Part shown: positions 26,767 to 34,093 of the stretch, in pieces | Numbering within the stretch: position 1 is the first letter of the stretch | Layout of the letters: each line of letters begins with the position of its first letter | From: an uncultured OCS116 cluster bacterium | GTDB taxonomy: Bacteria > Pseudomonadota > Alphaproteobacteria > Rhizobiales > TMED25 | Length of the DNA stretch: 38,323 nt | Reading direction: 5' to 3' | NCBI GenBank assembly: GCA_902632055.1 | Contig: CACPAS010000011.1 | Coordinates: 1 to 38,323 of the forward strand | Notes under the pieces: model-generated | Seen by the model: only the letters and a program-made list of their open reading frames with translations | Told to the model about the DNA's origin: nothing | Databases searched by the model: none | Made by a program: the position numbers and the translations under genes

Positions 26767-28842
26767 ATGCCAAATCGAATGCTCATCGATGCAAATCATG
26801 ATGAGGAAACTAGAGTCATTGTTCTTAATAAAGAAGGCAAAATCCAAGAATTTGATATTGAGGCAAAAGATCAAAATCAAATTCGGGGAAATATATACTT
26901 AGCAAAAGTCACAAGAGTTGAGCCTTCACTCCAAGCCGCTTTCGTTGAATATGGTGGGAATAGACATGGATTTCTTGCCTTTAATGAGATTCACCCAGAT
27001 TATTATCAAATACCAACTTCGGAGAGAAAAAAATTACTGGATGAAGAATCTGAATTGATATCCAAAAGTGATACGGCCGATGAAATTGATGAGCCTGCCT
27101 CTGATGAGGCTGAGGATATAGCTGAAGAAGAGATTGGTGAAGATATTGTCAATCATGATGAGTCAAAAAGAAATACGAAACATAGAAAACGCTATAAAAT
27201 ACAGGAAGTAATAAAAAAAAGACAAATCATACTTGTTCAAGTCACAAAGGAAGAGAGAGGCAATAAAGGTGCCGCGTTAACAACATATATCTCATTGGCA
27301 GGTCGCTATTGCGTATTAATGCCAAATACTGCAAGGGGCGGTGGAATATCACGAAAAATATCGGATATTAAAACAAGAAATAAAATTAAAGACTCAATAG
27401 GCTCACTCAAAATCCCAGAGGGGATGGGAGTCATTATAAGAACTGCAGGGGCTCAAAGGACAAAAACAGAAATTAAAAGAGATTTTGAATATCTGACTCG
27501 ATTATGGCAAACGATAAGAGATCTAACTTTGAATTCTTCAGCACCAGCGCTAATTTATGAAGAAGGTAGTTTAGTTAAAAGGTCAATCAGAGACCTTTAC
27601 AACAAAGATATTGAAGAAATTGTAATTTCAGGTGAGAGCGCATTTCTTGAGGCGAAAAACTTTATGAAAATGCTAATACCGAGCCATGTCAAATTTATAA
27701 AAAAATATATGGACGCTGTCCCCCTATTTATTAACTACAATGCAGAGTCAGAGCTCGATAATATGTTCCATGCAAATGTAAGGCTTCCGTCAGGTGGATA
27801 CCTTGTAATTAATCAAACGGAAGCGCTCGTGGCAATTGATGTAAACTCAGGAAGATCCACAAGAGAACACAATATTGAAGATACAGCACTGAGAACAAAT
27901 CTTGAGGCATCAGACGAGGTTGCCCGACAGTTAAGACTGAGGGATTTAGCTGGCCTTATTGTGATTGATTACATTGATATGGAAGAGCGAAGAAATAATA
28001 GGTCAGTCGAGAAACAATTAAAAGATGCGCTGCGAATGGACAGAGCAAGAATACAAGTGGGTCATATTAGTCAATTTGGTTTGATGGAGATGTCAAGGCA
28101 GAGAATGAGGTCTTCTTTATTGGAGTCTTCAATGACAAAATGTAATCATTGCAATGGGGTTGGTAGAGTAGGTTCAATTAGCTCTCAGTCAGTCCATATA
28201 ATCCGTGCCATAGAGCAAGACTTAATAAAGAATGGAAAAAATAACATCATATTAAACACAAATATTGAATTATCAAATTATTTGCTAAATGCAAAGAGAA
28301 AAAATTTATTCGAAATAGAAGATAGATATGGAATAATAATAGAAATAAAAGTTGCAGAAATAGATGGTGATGAAACATTTAAAATTGAAAGAAGTGAATT
28401 AAAAATAGATCCACAAATGAGTAACTCAGCCATAAGCATAGATAGTGTTTATGAAGATAACTTAGACTCAAAGACGGCCAATGATACAAAACCTGAGCAG
28501 GATAAAAGTGAAAAAAATGAAGGAAAATTAAAGAAGCCTGTAAGGAAAAAACCCAAGGAAAATGAGAAAAAAATAAAAACAACAACCAAGGATATAAATA
28601 AAAAAGATAAGTCCGAGAGCGGAGAAGAACCGAAAGTCTCTAAAGGCGGGGCAAGAAAAAGAAAAAAAATAAACACAGATAAGGCAGAAGTGAAAGAAAT
28701 TGTCGCCAGTGATACGAAGGAAAATAAGAAAAAAACCAAAACGAAGAGAGATGCCATTAAGAAAAAAACTTCCACAACGGCAAAACCACAAGATACTGTA
28801 AAACCAGTTGAAAATCCAAAAACAGGTTGGTGGGATGATTAA
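26767..28842 (+). CDS. rne: Ribonuclease E/G
   Basis: RNase E is the main endonuclease for mRNA decay and rRNA/tRNA processing. The N-terminus MPNRMLIDANHDEETRVIVL is typical. The S1 domain (about 36-160) is interrupted by an acidic insert (about 91-135). The catalytic DNase I-like region has Asp358 in VAIDVNSGRST and Asp401 in VIDYIDMEERRNN, and the zinc-link is CNHC (459-462). The C-terminal part (about 545-691) is Lys/Glu-rich and low in complexity, shorter than in E. coli, and would be the disordered degradosome scaffold. AGGA lies ten bases before ATG 26767. The stop overlaps the start of the M48 gene. Confidence 0.95.
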   Translation: MPNRMLIDANHDEETRVIVLNKEGKIQEFDIEAKDQNQIRGNIYLAKVTRVEPSLQAAFVEYGGNRHGFLAFNEIHPDYYQIPTSERKKLLDEESELISKSDTADEIDEPASDEAEDIAEEEIGEDIVNHDESKRNTKHRKRYKIQEVIKKRQIILVQVTKEERGNKGAALTTYISLAGRYCVLMPNTARGGGISRKISDIKTRNKIKDSIGSLKIPEGMGVIIRTAGAQRTKTEIKRDFEYLTRLWQTIRDLTLNSSAPALIYEEGSLVKRSIRDLYNKDIEEIVISGESAFLEAKNFMKMLIPSHVKFIKKYMDAVPLFINYNAESELDNMFHANVRLPSGGYLVINQTEALVAIDVNSGRSTREHNIEDTALRTNLEASDEVARQLRLRDLAGLIVIDYIDMEERRNNRSVEKQLKDALRMDRARIQVGHISQFGLMEMSRQRMRSSLLESSMTKCNHCNGVGRVGSISSQSVHIIRAIEQDLIKNGKNNIILNTNIELSNYLLNAKRKNLFEIEDRYGIIIEIKVAEIDGDETFKIERSELKIDPQMSNSAISIDSVYEDNLDSKTANDTKPEQDKSEKNEGKLKKPVRKKPKENEKKIKTTTKDINKKDKSESGEEPKVSKGGARKRKKINTDKAEVKEIVASDTKENKKKTKTKRDAIKKKTSTTAKPQDTVKPVENPKTGWWDD

Positions 28843-30172
28843 TGGAAATCGTATTTCTTTAGATATATCCAGCAAACAAATAATTATTTTACTTATTCTA
28901 ATCTTGCAAGTAAGTATTGCCAATTCGAAGACCATTGTTAAAGATGCTGAAATTGAGAAACTTCTATCTGAATATACCACTGACCTTCACAAGACTGCAC
29001 TTGGGACAACAAGTCAGAATGTATTTATCATATCTGACCAAAGTATAAATGCATTTGTTACTGCTCAGGGTGATATATACATAAATACTGGGTTAATATA
29101 TAATGCTGATAAACCTAATGAAGTTAAATCAATCATAGCTCATGAGATCGGGCATATTCTGAATAATCACCATATAACCAGAATGATAGAATATGAAAAC
29201 TTCCAAAAGAAACAAAATATTGCTCAAATTATTGGTATTGGTACTGGTCTAACTGGTATGTTTACTGACTCAGAAGCACTTTCTGATATTGGCACAGGTA
29301 TAACACTTGGTGGTTCAGACTTTGCAAGAAGAGATTATCTTCAACATTCACGCGTTCAAGAATACGAAGCAGATATGAGCGCCATTGGCATTATGGAGTC
29401 AATTGGAGAGTCATCAATTGGTTTACTTCAAATGCTTGAAAAAATAAAAAGGTCGCAGCAAATCTATAGCGGTGAGATAAATCCTTTAGAATTAACACAT
29501 GCATTACCACAGAATCGAATAGACTTCCTAGAAAACAAAATCTCAAAACAAAAATCTTACAAAGCACAGGATAGCACAGAACTCATACACAGACATAATC
29601 TAGCTAGGGCCAAGATAATTGGCTACCTCAATCTTCCAAATAAATTTGATGATGGCACAATATATGCAAATTACTCAAGAGCAATATCGTACTATCAAAG
29701 AGGTAAATATGAAAAATCAAAATCAATAATGAGTGGTTTAATTGAAGAATTCGAATATGCCTATTTCTATGAACTTCTAGCACAAATATACTTTGAAATT
29801 AATGAATATGAACTAGCACTTGAGGCGTTGAATAAAGGCATGAAACTTCTGGAGGAGCCTGAGTTAGAATTTTCAATTTTATATGCAAAAATCTTAACAG
29901 CGATTGGTGGAAATGAAAATATACTTGAAAGCATTTCACTTTTAGACCGCCATAAAGACCAGACAATAAGAAATGTCAGAGTTTATTGGCAACTATCTAA
30001 GTCATATTTTAAATTAAATAACATCCCGATGGCTGACCTAAATGTGGCAAAATATTATTCAATACTTGGGAATACTGATAGGGCAAGAAACTTTGCGAAA
30101 CGTGCAAAGAATGGACTCACCCCTTATTCATCTGAATGGCTCATGGCAGACGATATCCAAAATATTAACTGA
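28835..30172 (+). CDS. M48 family metalloprotease with TPR-like C-terminus (BepA-like)
   Basis: This is a probable periplasmic zinc protease and chaperone for outer-membrane proteins. I start at ATG 28835, which overlaps the rne stop by eight bases and follows a G-rich stretch; an in-frame ATG at 28808 would lie deep inside rne. Residues 15-31 form the hydrophobic core of a signal peptide or anchor (IIILLILILQVSIANS). The zinc motif is HEIGH (103-107), and the third ligand is probably in EYEADMSAI. The C-terminal half from about residue 265 is helical with pairs such as YYQRGKYEKSKSIM and YFEINEYELALEAL, typical of TPRs. The 445-residue length is near BepA. Confidence 0.88.
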   Translation: MINGNRISLDISSKQIIILLILILQVSIANSKTIVKDAEIEKLLSEYTTDLHKTALGTTSQNVFIISDQSINAFVTAQGDIYINTGLIYNADKPNEVKSIIAHEIGHILNNHHITRMIEYENFQKKQNIAQIIGIGTGLTGMFTDSEALSDIGTGITLGGSDFARRDYLQHSRVQEYEADMSAIGIMESIGESSIGLLQMLEKIKRSQQIYSGEINPLELTHALPQNRIDFLENKISKQKSYKAQDSTELIHRHNLARAKIIGYLNLPNKFDDGTIYANYSRAISYYQRGKYEKSKSIMSGLIEEFEYAYFYELLAQIYFEINEYELALEALNKGMKLLEEPELEFSILYAKILTAIGGNENILESISLLDRHKDQTIRNVRVYWQLSKSYFKLNNIPMADLNVAKYYSILGNTDRARNFAKRAKNGLTPYSSEWLMADDIQNIN

Positions 30173-30223
30173 ATAAATAAATAATTAATTCAAATTTAAT
30201 CAATTTTAGTCTTTAATGTGCTT

Positions 30224-30676
30224 ATGTATAGCAATCCAAAAATTATCATTATTAATGGACCGAATCTGAACCTGTTAGGCAAAAGAGAACCTGAATATTA
30301 CGGTAATAGGACATTAAATGATATTAAAGAAAGTTGTATAGAGTATGCGGCTAAAAAAAATATAGAATTAATGTTTGAACAATCAAACGACGAAAGTACA
30401 ATAATTGAGATGATTCAAGCTGCGTCCGAAAACGACGGTATTATAATAAATGCCGGCGCTTACACTCATACATCTATTGCAATTCATGATGCACTGAAGT
30501 CTTCAAAATCACCTGCAATAGAAGTCCATTTATCAAATATCCACAAAAGAGAAGAATTCAGACATAAATCATATATTTCAGGCGTTGTAGACGGTATAAT
30601 AATTGGGCTTGGCGATCAGGGGTATACCCTCGCAATTGATGCAGTCACAAAAATCATGAACGAAAGAAACAGCTGA
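30224..30676 (+). CDS. aroQ: 3-dehydroquinate dehydratase, type II
   Basis: AroQ converts 3-dehydroquinate to 3-dehydroshikimate in aromatic amino acid biosynthesis. The protein shows GPNLNLLGKREPEYYG near the start with the catalytic tyrosine region, NAGAYTHTSIAIHDAL in the middle, and EVHLSNIHKREEFRHKSYIS with the catalytic His and substrate-binding Arg. About 150 residues is the family length. I prefer ATG 30224; a GTG at 30218 adds two residues. No clear Shine-Dalgarno is seen. The stop TGA shares one base with the start of accB. aroQ-accB-accC is a common alphaproteobacterial operon. Confidence 0.95.
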   Translation: MYSNPKIIIINGPNLNLLGKREPEYYGNRTLNDIKESCIEYAAKKNIELMFEQSNDESTIIEMIQAASENDGIIINAGAYTHTSIAIHDALKSSKSPAIEVHLSNIHKREEFRHKSYISGVVDGIIIGLGDQGYTLAIDAVTKIMNERNS

Positions 30677-31152
30677 TGGCAAAAAAACCCATAGACGAGA
30701 TTGAAATTATCAAAGAGATCTCAAATATCCTAAAAGATCAAAATCTCTCTGAAATTGAAATTGAAAGAGATGGTATAAAAATTAGAGTACAAAATCATGC
30801 TTTGCAGACCAATCAGGTAAGCCAAATCGTCACTTCGGCAGCAACTCAGGCAGTATCGTCAGAACCCATTCAACATATCACGGAACAAGATCATCCAGCT
30901 CCAATAAAGCAAGAAAGCTCAAAATATATAAAATCTCCAATGGTTGGAACATGCTATTTATCACCTGATCCGGGAAGTAAACCATTTATTGAAATTGGAA
31001 AAAAAATCAATAAAGGCGATCCTATAATTATTATCGAGGCGATGAAAACCTTTAATACTATACCAAGCACTGAGACTGGCGTTATAAAGAATATATTTGT
31101 CACTGATGGACAGCCAATTGAGTTCGGTGAAGATATCATAGAAATAGAATGA
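30676..31152 (+). CDS. accB: Biotin carboxyl carrier protein of acetyl-CoA carboxylase
   Basis: AccB carries biotin between the biotin carboxylase and carboxyltransferase in the first step of fatty acid synthesis. The C-terminal biotinyl domain (about 84-158) has the acceptor Lys124 in EAMKTFN; most homologues have EAMKxMN, so Met is replaced by Phe two positions after the lysine. An N-terminal helical part and a Gln/Ser/Pro linker (about 42-82) precede it. The 158-residue length is normal. It overlaps aroQ by one base and accC by four (ATGA), pointing to coupled translation. Confidence 0.96.
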   Translation: MAKKPIDEIEIIKEISNILKDQNLSEIEIERDGIKIRVQNHALQTNQVSQIVTSAATQAVSSEPIQHITEQDHPAPIKQESSKYIKSPMVGTCYLSPDPGSKPFIEIGKKINKGDPIIIIEAMKTFNTIPSTETGVIKNIFVTDGQPIEFGEDIIEIE

Positions 31153-32495
31153 AGAAATTTTTTGAGAAGGTTCTAATAGCCAATCGTGGTGAAATAGCGC
31201 TTAGAGTCCACAGAGCATGTAAAGAGTTAGGAATAAAGACCGTCGCTGTTCACTCTTCAGCAGATAATGAAGCTATGCACGTTAAATTAGCAGATGAAAG
31301 TGTCTGTATTGGACCACCCCAAGCCAAAGACAGCTACCTAAACATTCCCTCAATTATCTCCGCTTGTGAAATTACCGGAGCTGAAGCTGTTCACCCCGGA
31401 TATGGTTTTTTATCTGAGAATGCTCACTTTGCAGAAATACTTGAAGCCCATAATCTTACTTTTATTGGTCCCAGTTCGGAGCATATACAAGTTATGGGCG
31501 ATAAGATAACTGCCAAGGAAACTGTATCAAAATTAGGAATACCAGTTGTACCAGGCTCTGATGGTAAAATTGAGGATTTAAATCACGCAAAAAAAATTGC
31601 GAGTGAAATCGGCTACCCGATTCTTATTAAGGCATCCTCTGGGGGCGGTGGTAAGGGAATGAAAATTGCGCATGACTCATCTGAACTTGAAAGTGCATTC
31701 AATTTAGCAAAAATTGAAGCCAAAGCATCCTTTGGCGATGACACGGTTTATATAGAGAAATATTTAAATGCCCCAAGACATATAGAGATTCAGGTATTCG
31801 GGGATAAACATGGGAATGCGATACATTTAGGTGAAAGAGATTGTTCACTCCAAAGAAGAAATCAAAAAGTTTTGGAAGAGGCAACGTCACCAGTCATTGA
31901 CGCTTCTCAAAGAGATAAAATTGGGAGTATCGCAGCGCAAGCAATATCTCAGCTGGGGTATGTAGGTGCAGGAACTATTGAGTTTTTGTATCAAAATGGG
32001 GAATTTTACTTTATTGAAATGAATACAAGATTACAAGTTGAGCACCCAATAACTGAGATAATAACAAGCATGGATTTAGTAAAGGAGCAAATATCTGTTG
32101 CAGCAGGTAATGAACTCTCCATAAATCAGCAAGATGTAATAATTAATGGCCACGCAATAGAATGCCGAATTAATGCAGAAAATCCAGAGACGTTTGTCCC
32201 TTCAGCAGGGAAAATTATAACCTATCATCCAGCAAGTGGTCCCGGCGTAAGAGTTGATAGCGCAGCATATGCAGGATATTCAATTCCTCCATACTATGAT
32301 AGCATGATAGGAAAATTAATAGTTTTTGGTCAAAATAGAAAAGACTGCCTTGCAAAGCTGGACAGGGCACTGGATGAATTTGTAATAGAAGGTGTGGAAA
32401 CAACACTGCCACTGTTTAAAGACCTGCTTAAAAATAGTGATATTCAAGAAGGCAATTATAACATCCACTGGCTTGAGAAATACTTAGAACAATAG
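31149..32495 (+). CDS. accC: Biotin carboxylase subunit of acetyl-CoA carboxylase
   Basis: AccC carboxylates the biotin on AccB using ATP and bicarbonate. The N-terminal domain starts KVLIANRGEIALRVHRAC, the ATP-grasp domain has the glycine-rich loop KASSGGGGKGMK, and FIEMNTRLQVEHPITE carries the catalytic metal-binding and base residues. The 448-residue length is standard. It overlaps accB by four bases. In many alphaproteobacteria aat follows accC on the same strand; here the next gene is on the opposite strand with only six bases between the two stops, and no aat is present. Confidence 0.97.
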   Translation: MKKFFEKVLIANRGEIALRVHRACKELGIKTVAVHSSADNEAMHVKLADESVCIGPPQAKDSYLNIPSIISACEITGAEAVHPGYGFLSENAHFAEILEAHNLTFIGPSSEHIQVMGDKITAKETVSKLGIPVVPGSDGKIEDLNHAKKIASEIGYPILIKASSGGGGKGMKIAHDSSELESAFNLAKIEAKASFGDDTVYIEKYLNAPRHIEIQVFGDKHGNAIHLGERDCSLQRRNQKVLEEATSPVIDASQRDKIGSIAAQAISQLGYVGAGTIEFLYQNGEFYFIEMNTRLQVEHPITEIITSMDLVKEQISVAAGNELSINQQDVIINGHAIECRINAENPETFVPSAGKIITYHPASGPGVRVDSAAYAGYSIPPYYDSMIGKLIVFGQNRKDCLAKLDRALDEFVIEGVETTLPLFKDLLKNSDIQEGNYNIHWLEKYLEQ

Positions 32496-32501
32496 ACCAG
32501 T

Positions 32502-32945
32502 TTATTCATAGATTTCATTAAATATTATTTCTTCCTTATTATGGCAATCTAACAGTCGCACTTCGAAATAAGAATTCTCCATAAAGGAATTCAAATTTGG
32601 CTTCTGACTGTGCAGTAAAAAATTTTTGTAAATTCTTTTTTCATAAGGTACGTTGATCTGTACATCCAAATTACTAATAAGCTCATGTGCAGCAATTAAT
32701 TTGAAACATGAATTTACCTTTATTATTAAATCTTGATAGAGCGTCTCTGAATTGATCGGAATAGTTAATGTTTCACGATCGAGTGTGATTGTATTTGATA
32801 TTAAAATAACTGCATTCTTATATTTTATGACATCTTCTGCAAATATTTCTGAGATAGAGACTAAGCAAAATATATTAAATAATAATAACTTTATAATTTG
32901 ATTGATGAATTGGATGGCCTGTACCTCAAGAGCCAAATACGGCAT
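32502..32945 (-). CDS. DUF2155-family protein, divergent
   Basis: The C-terminal region matches the plan of DUF2155 proteins: a strand NAVILISNTITLDRETLTIPI, then IIKVNSCFKLI, and the ending FEVRLLDC near the C-terminus. A hydrophobic stretch (IIKLLLFNIFCLVSISEIFA) followed by ED suggests a signal peptide, so the protein is probably periplasmic. Its function is unknown in any species. The start is unclear: ATG 32945 lies within mlaD by 20 bases, an ATG at 32969 lies further in, and a GAGGT ribosome site sits closer to the signal peptide, ahead of no standard start codon. It follows mlaD and the NDUFA12-like gene, its usual neighbours. Confidence 0.65.
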   Translation of the reverse strand: MPYLALEVQAIQFINQIIKLLLFNIFCLVSISEIFAEDVIKYKNAVILISNTITLDRETLTIPINSETLYQDLIIKVNSCFKLIAAHELISNLDVQINVPYEKRIYKNFLLHSQKPNLNSFMENSYFEVRLLDCHNKEEIIFNEIYE

Positions 32946-33366
32946 TACCAAGTAATCCAATGAGATCAATTGAGCCCTGTGTTAGCTCTATGGAGTCACC
33001 AGCGATAAGCATTTCATCAGATCCACCGGGCTCAATTGCAATGTAGTTTCCACCTAGGAGTCCTTCAGAGCTAATTTTTGCGCTACTGTCAGTTGGTATT
33101 TGAATTTCATTATTAATCTGCATCAGAACCACCGCGTCATAGGTTTGTCCGTCAAGATTTTGTGAAGTAACGGATCCGATTTTTATTCCCGATAACCTCA
33201 CGTCGGCACCCGTCATAAGACCCGAAACCTCAGTAAATATTGCAGATATTTCATAGGTGTGGGTAGAATTACTTTTCCCAGAATTAGAGTATGCGTAGTA
33301 AAAAAACAACATTGCAACAATTATGACACCCAGTCCAACAAGACTTTCAAAAAAATTACTTTTCAT
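32926..33366 (-). CDS. mlaD: MlaD-family outer-membrane lipid asymmetry protein
   Basis: MlaD is an inner-membrane-anchored MCE-domain protein that binds phospholipid in the Mla retrograde transport pathway. A single N-terminal helix (about 8-25, SLVGLGVIIVAMLFFYYA) is followed by the MCE domain (about 36-115) with FTEVSGLMTGADVRLSGIKIGSV and ISSEGLLGGNYIAIEPG, both strongly typical. The C-terminal QGSIDLIGLLGNAVF helix matches the MlaD pore helix. The length of 146 residues is normal. The MlaE/MlaF partners are not in the window. It lies 19 bases after the NDUFA12-like gene. Confidence 0.94.
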   Translation of the reverse strand: MKSNFFESLVGLGVIIVAMLFFYYAYSNSGKSNSTHTYEISAIFTEVSGLMTGADVRLSGIKIGSVTSQNLDGQTYDAVVLMQINNEIQIPTDSSAKISSEGLLGGNYIAIEPGGSDEMLIAGDSIELTQGSIDLIGLLGNAVFGS

Positions 33367-33385
33367 TCGTATACCCCTATTTTAG

Positions 33386-33775
33386 TTACGGACTCCAAGA
33401 CTCGTAGTTTCCTTTTTTCTCTGCATTATCCTTCCTCCTTGACAAACTCCCTGAAGGTCGATATGCACTGTCCGAGCCAGTTAGGTTTGGCAGATGACTT
33501 CGCATCCACTTCTTATTAGTGTCTTTCTGTTCTGCTGGGATTTCATCAACAACACCATGCAACCACGTATGCCATCTTGCCGGGACTTTTGATGAGTCCG
33601 CATAACCATTATAAATAACCCATCTTTTAATCTTACCATTTTTAGCTTTACTTATGTAATATTGGTTTCCAAATTCATCGTGGCCAACATTCTGACCAAA
33701 CATTCTTGTGTAAATCATTGTTGAAACCGTTTGACCATTCCACCATGTGAAGGCTTGTTTTATTAGTCTGAGCAT
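33386..33775 (-). CDS. NADH:ubiquinone oxidoreductase NDUFA12-like subunit
   Basis: This protein belongs to the NDUFA12 (B17.2) family, an accessory subunit of complex I found in alphaproteobacteria and mitochondria. Characteristic segments are GQNVGHDEFGNQYY, RWVIYNGYADSSKVPARWHTWLHG and the C-terminal YRPSG, followed by GNYESWSP. The length of 129 residues fits the bacterial family. It is a good marker of alphaproteobacterial origin. It is the first gene of a three-gene - strand group with mlaD and DUF2155. No clear Shine-Dalgarno precedes the ATG. Confidence 0.94.
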   Translation of the reverse strand: MLRLIKQAFTWWNGQTVSTMIYTRMFGQNVGHDEFGNQYYISKAKNGKIKRWVIYNGYADSSKVPARWHTWLHGVVDEIPAEQKDTNKKWMRSHLPNLTGSDSAYRPSGSLSRRKDNAEKKGNYESWSP

Positions 33776-34093
33776 TTTAATTTCTGCATAAATTAAATAT
33801 TATGTTACATAAAAAAAGAATCAAGTTAGTTTTATATTTAAATAACAAATTTTATATTAAACATATAGTTTTTTATTTGCTTTCTGAAAAAAAACTTTTT
33901 TCTGAACAAACTTTACTTTTTGGTAAGGATCTACATATAGTATGTATGGAATCTTTTAAAGCACTATTTATTGTAATTGTGTATAAAAGTAAAACACTGT
34001 TTAAAAGTGCAAATATTTAAAATTATCTGTAGACATAAGTAACAAAAAAATTAAATTAGTAGTTCTGCGAATACATAAGAAAGAAGGAATAAG
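33776..34093. other. 318-base intergenic region between the NDUFA12-like gene and nrdJ
   Basis: This very AT-rich divergent region is the longest gap in the window. It contains a short A/T hairpin (GAAAAAA and TTTTTTC around 33885-33901), the direct repeat TTTCTGAA, and the candidate NrdR boxes listed separately. An open frame of 72 codons (33802-34020) is present, but it is low-complexity and lysine/leucine-rich with no recognisable family. I saw no cobalamin riboswitch core. Confidence 0.6.
33962..34009 (+). promoter_or_regulatory. Candidate NrdR boxes and -10 before nrdJ
   Basis: CACTATTTATTGTA (33962-33975) matches 11 of 14 positions of the known NrdR core CACTATATATAGTG. Exactly 33 bases further, CACTGTTTAAAAGTG (33995-34009) is a CACT/AGTG palindrome. 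NrdR boxes usually occur in pairs about three helical turns apart, and this spacing fits. TATAAA (33982-33987) between the two could be the -10. The second box is one base too long for the consensus, so the call is tentative. Confidence 0.4.

Noticed and set aside
26615-26902. 95-codon frame across the rne leader and start
   Set aside because: Almost half of it reads rne coding sequence in another frame, and the composition of that part is a shadow of rne; kept only as a note on the leader.
28449-28980. Long frames on the - strand opposite the rne C-terminus
   Set aside because: They are Phe/Leu/Ser-rich complements of the Lys/Glu-rich, A-rich rne tail, a typical artefact.
33802-34020. 72-codon open frame before nrdJ
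   Set aside because: It is low-complexity (Lys, Leu, Phe, Ile), matches no family I know, lacks a Shine-Dalgarno, and the candidate NrdR boxes and -10 lie inside it.
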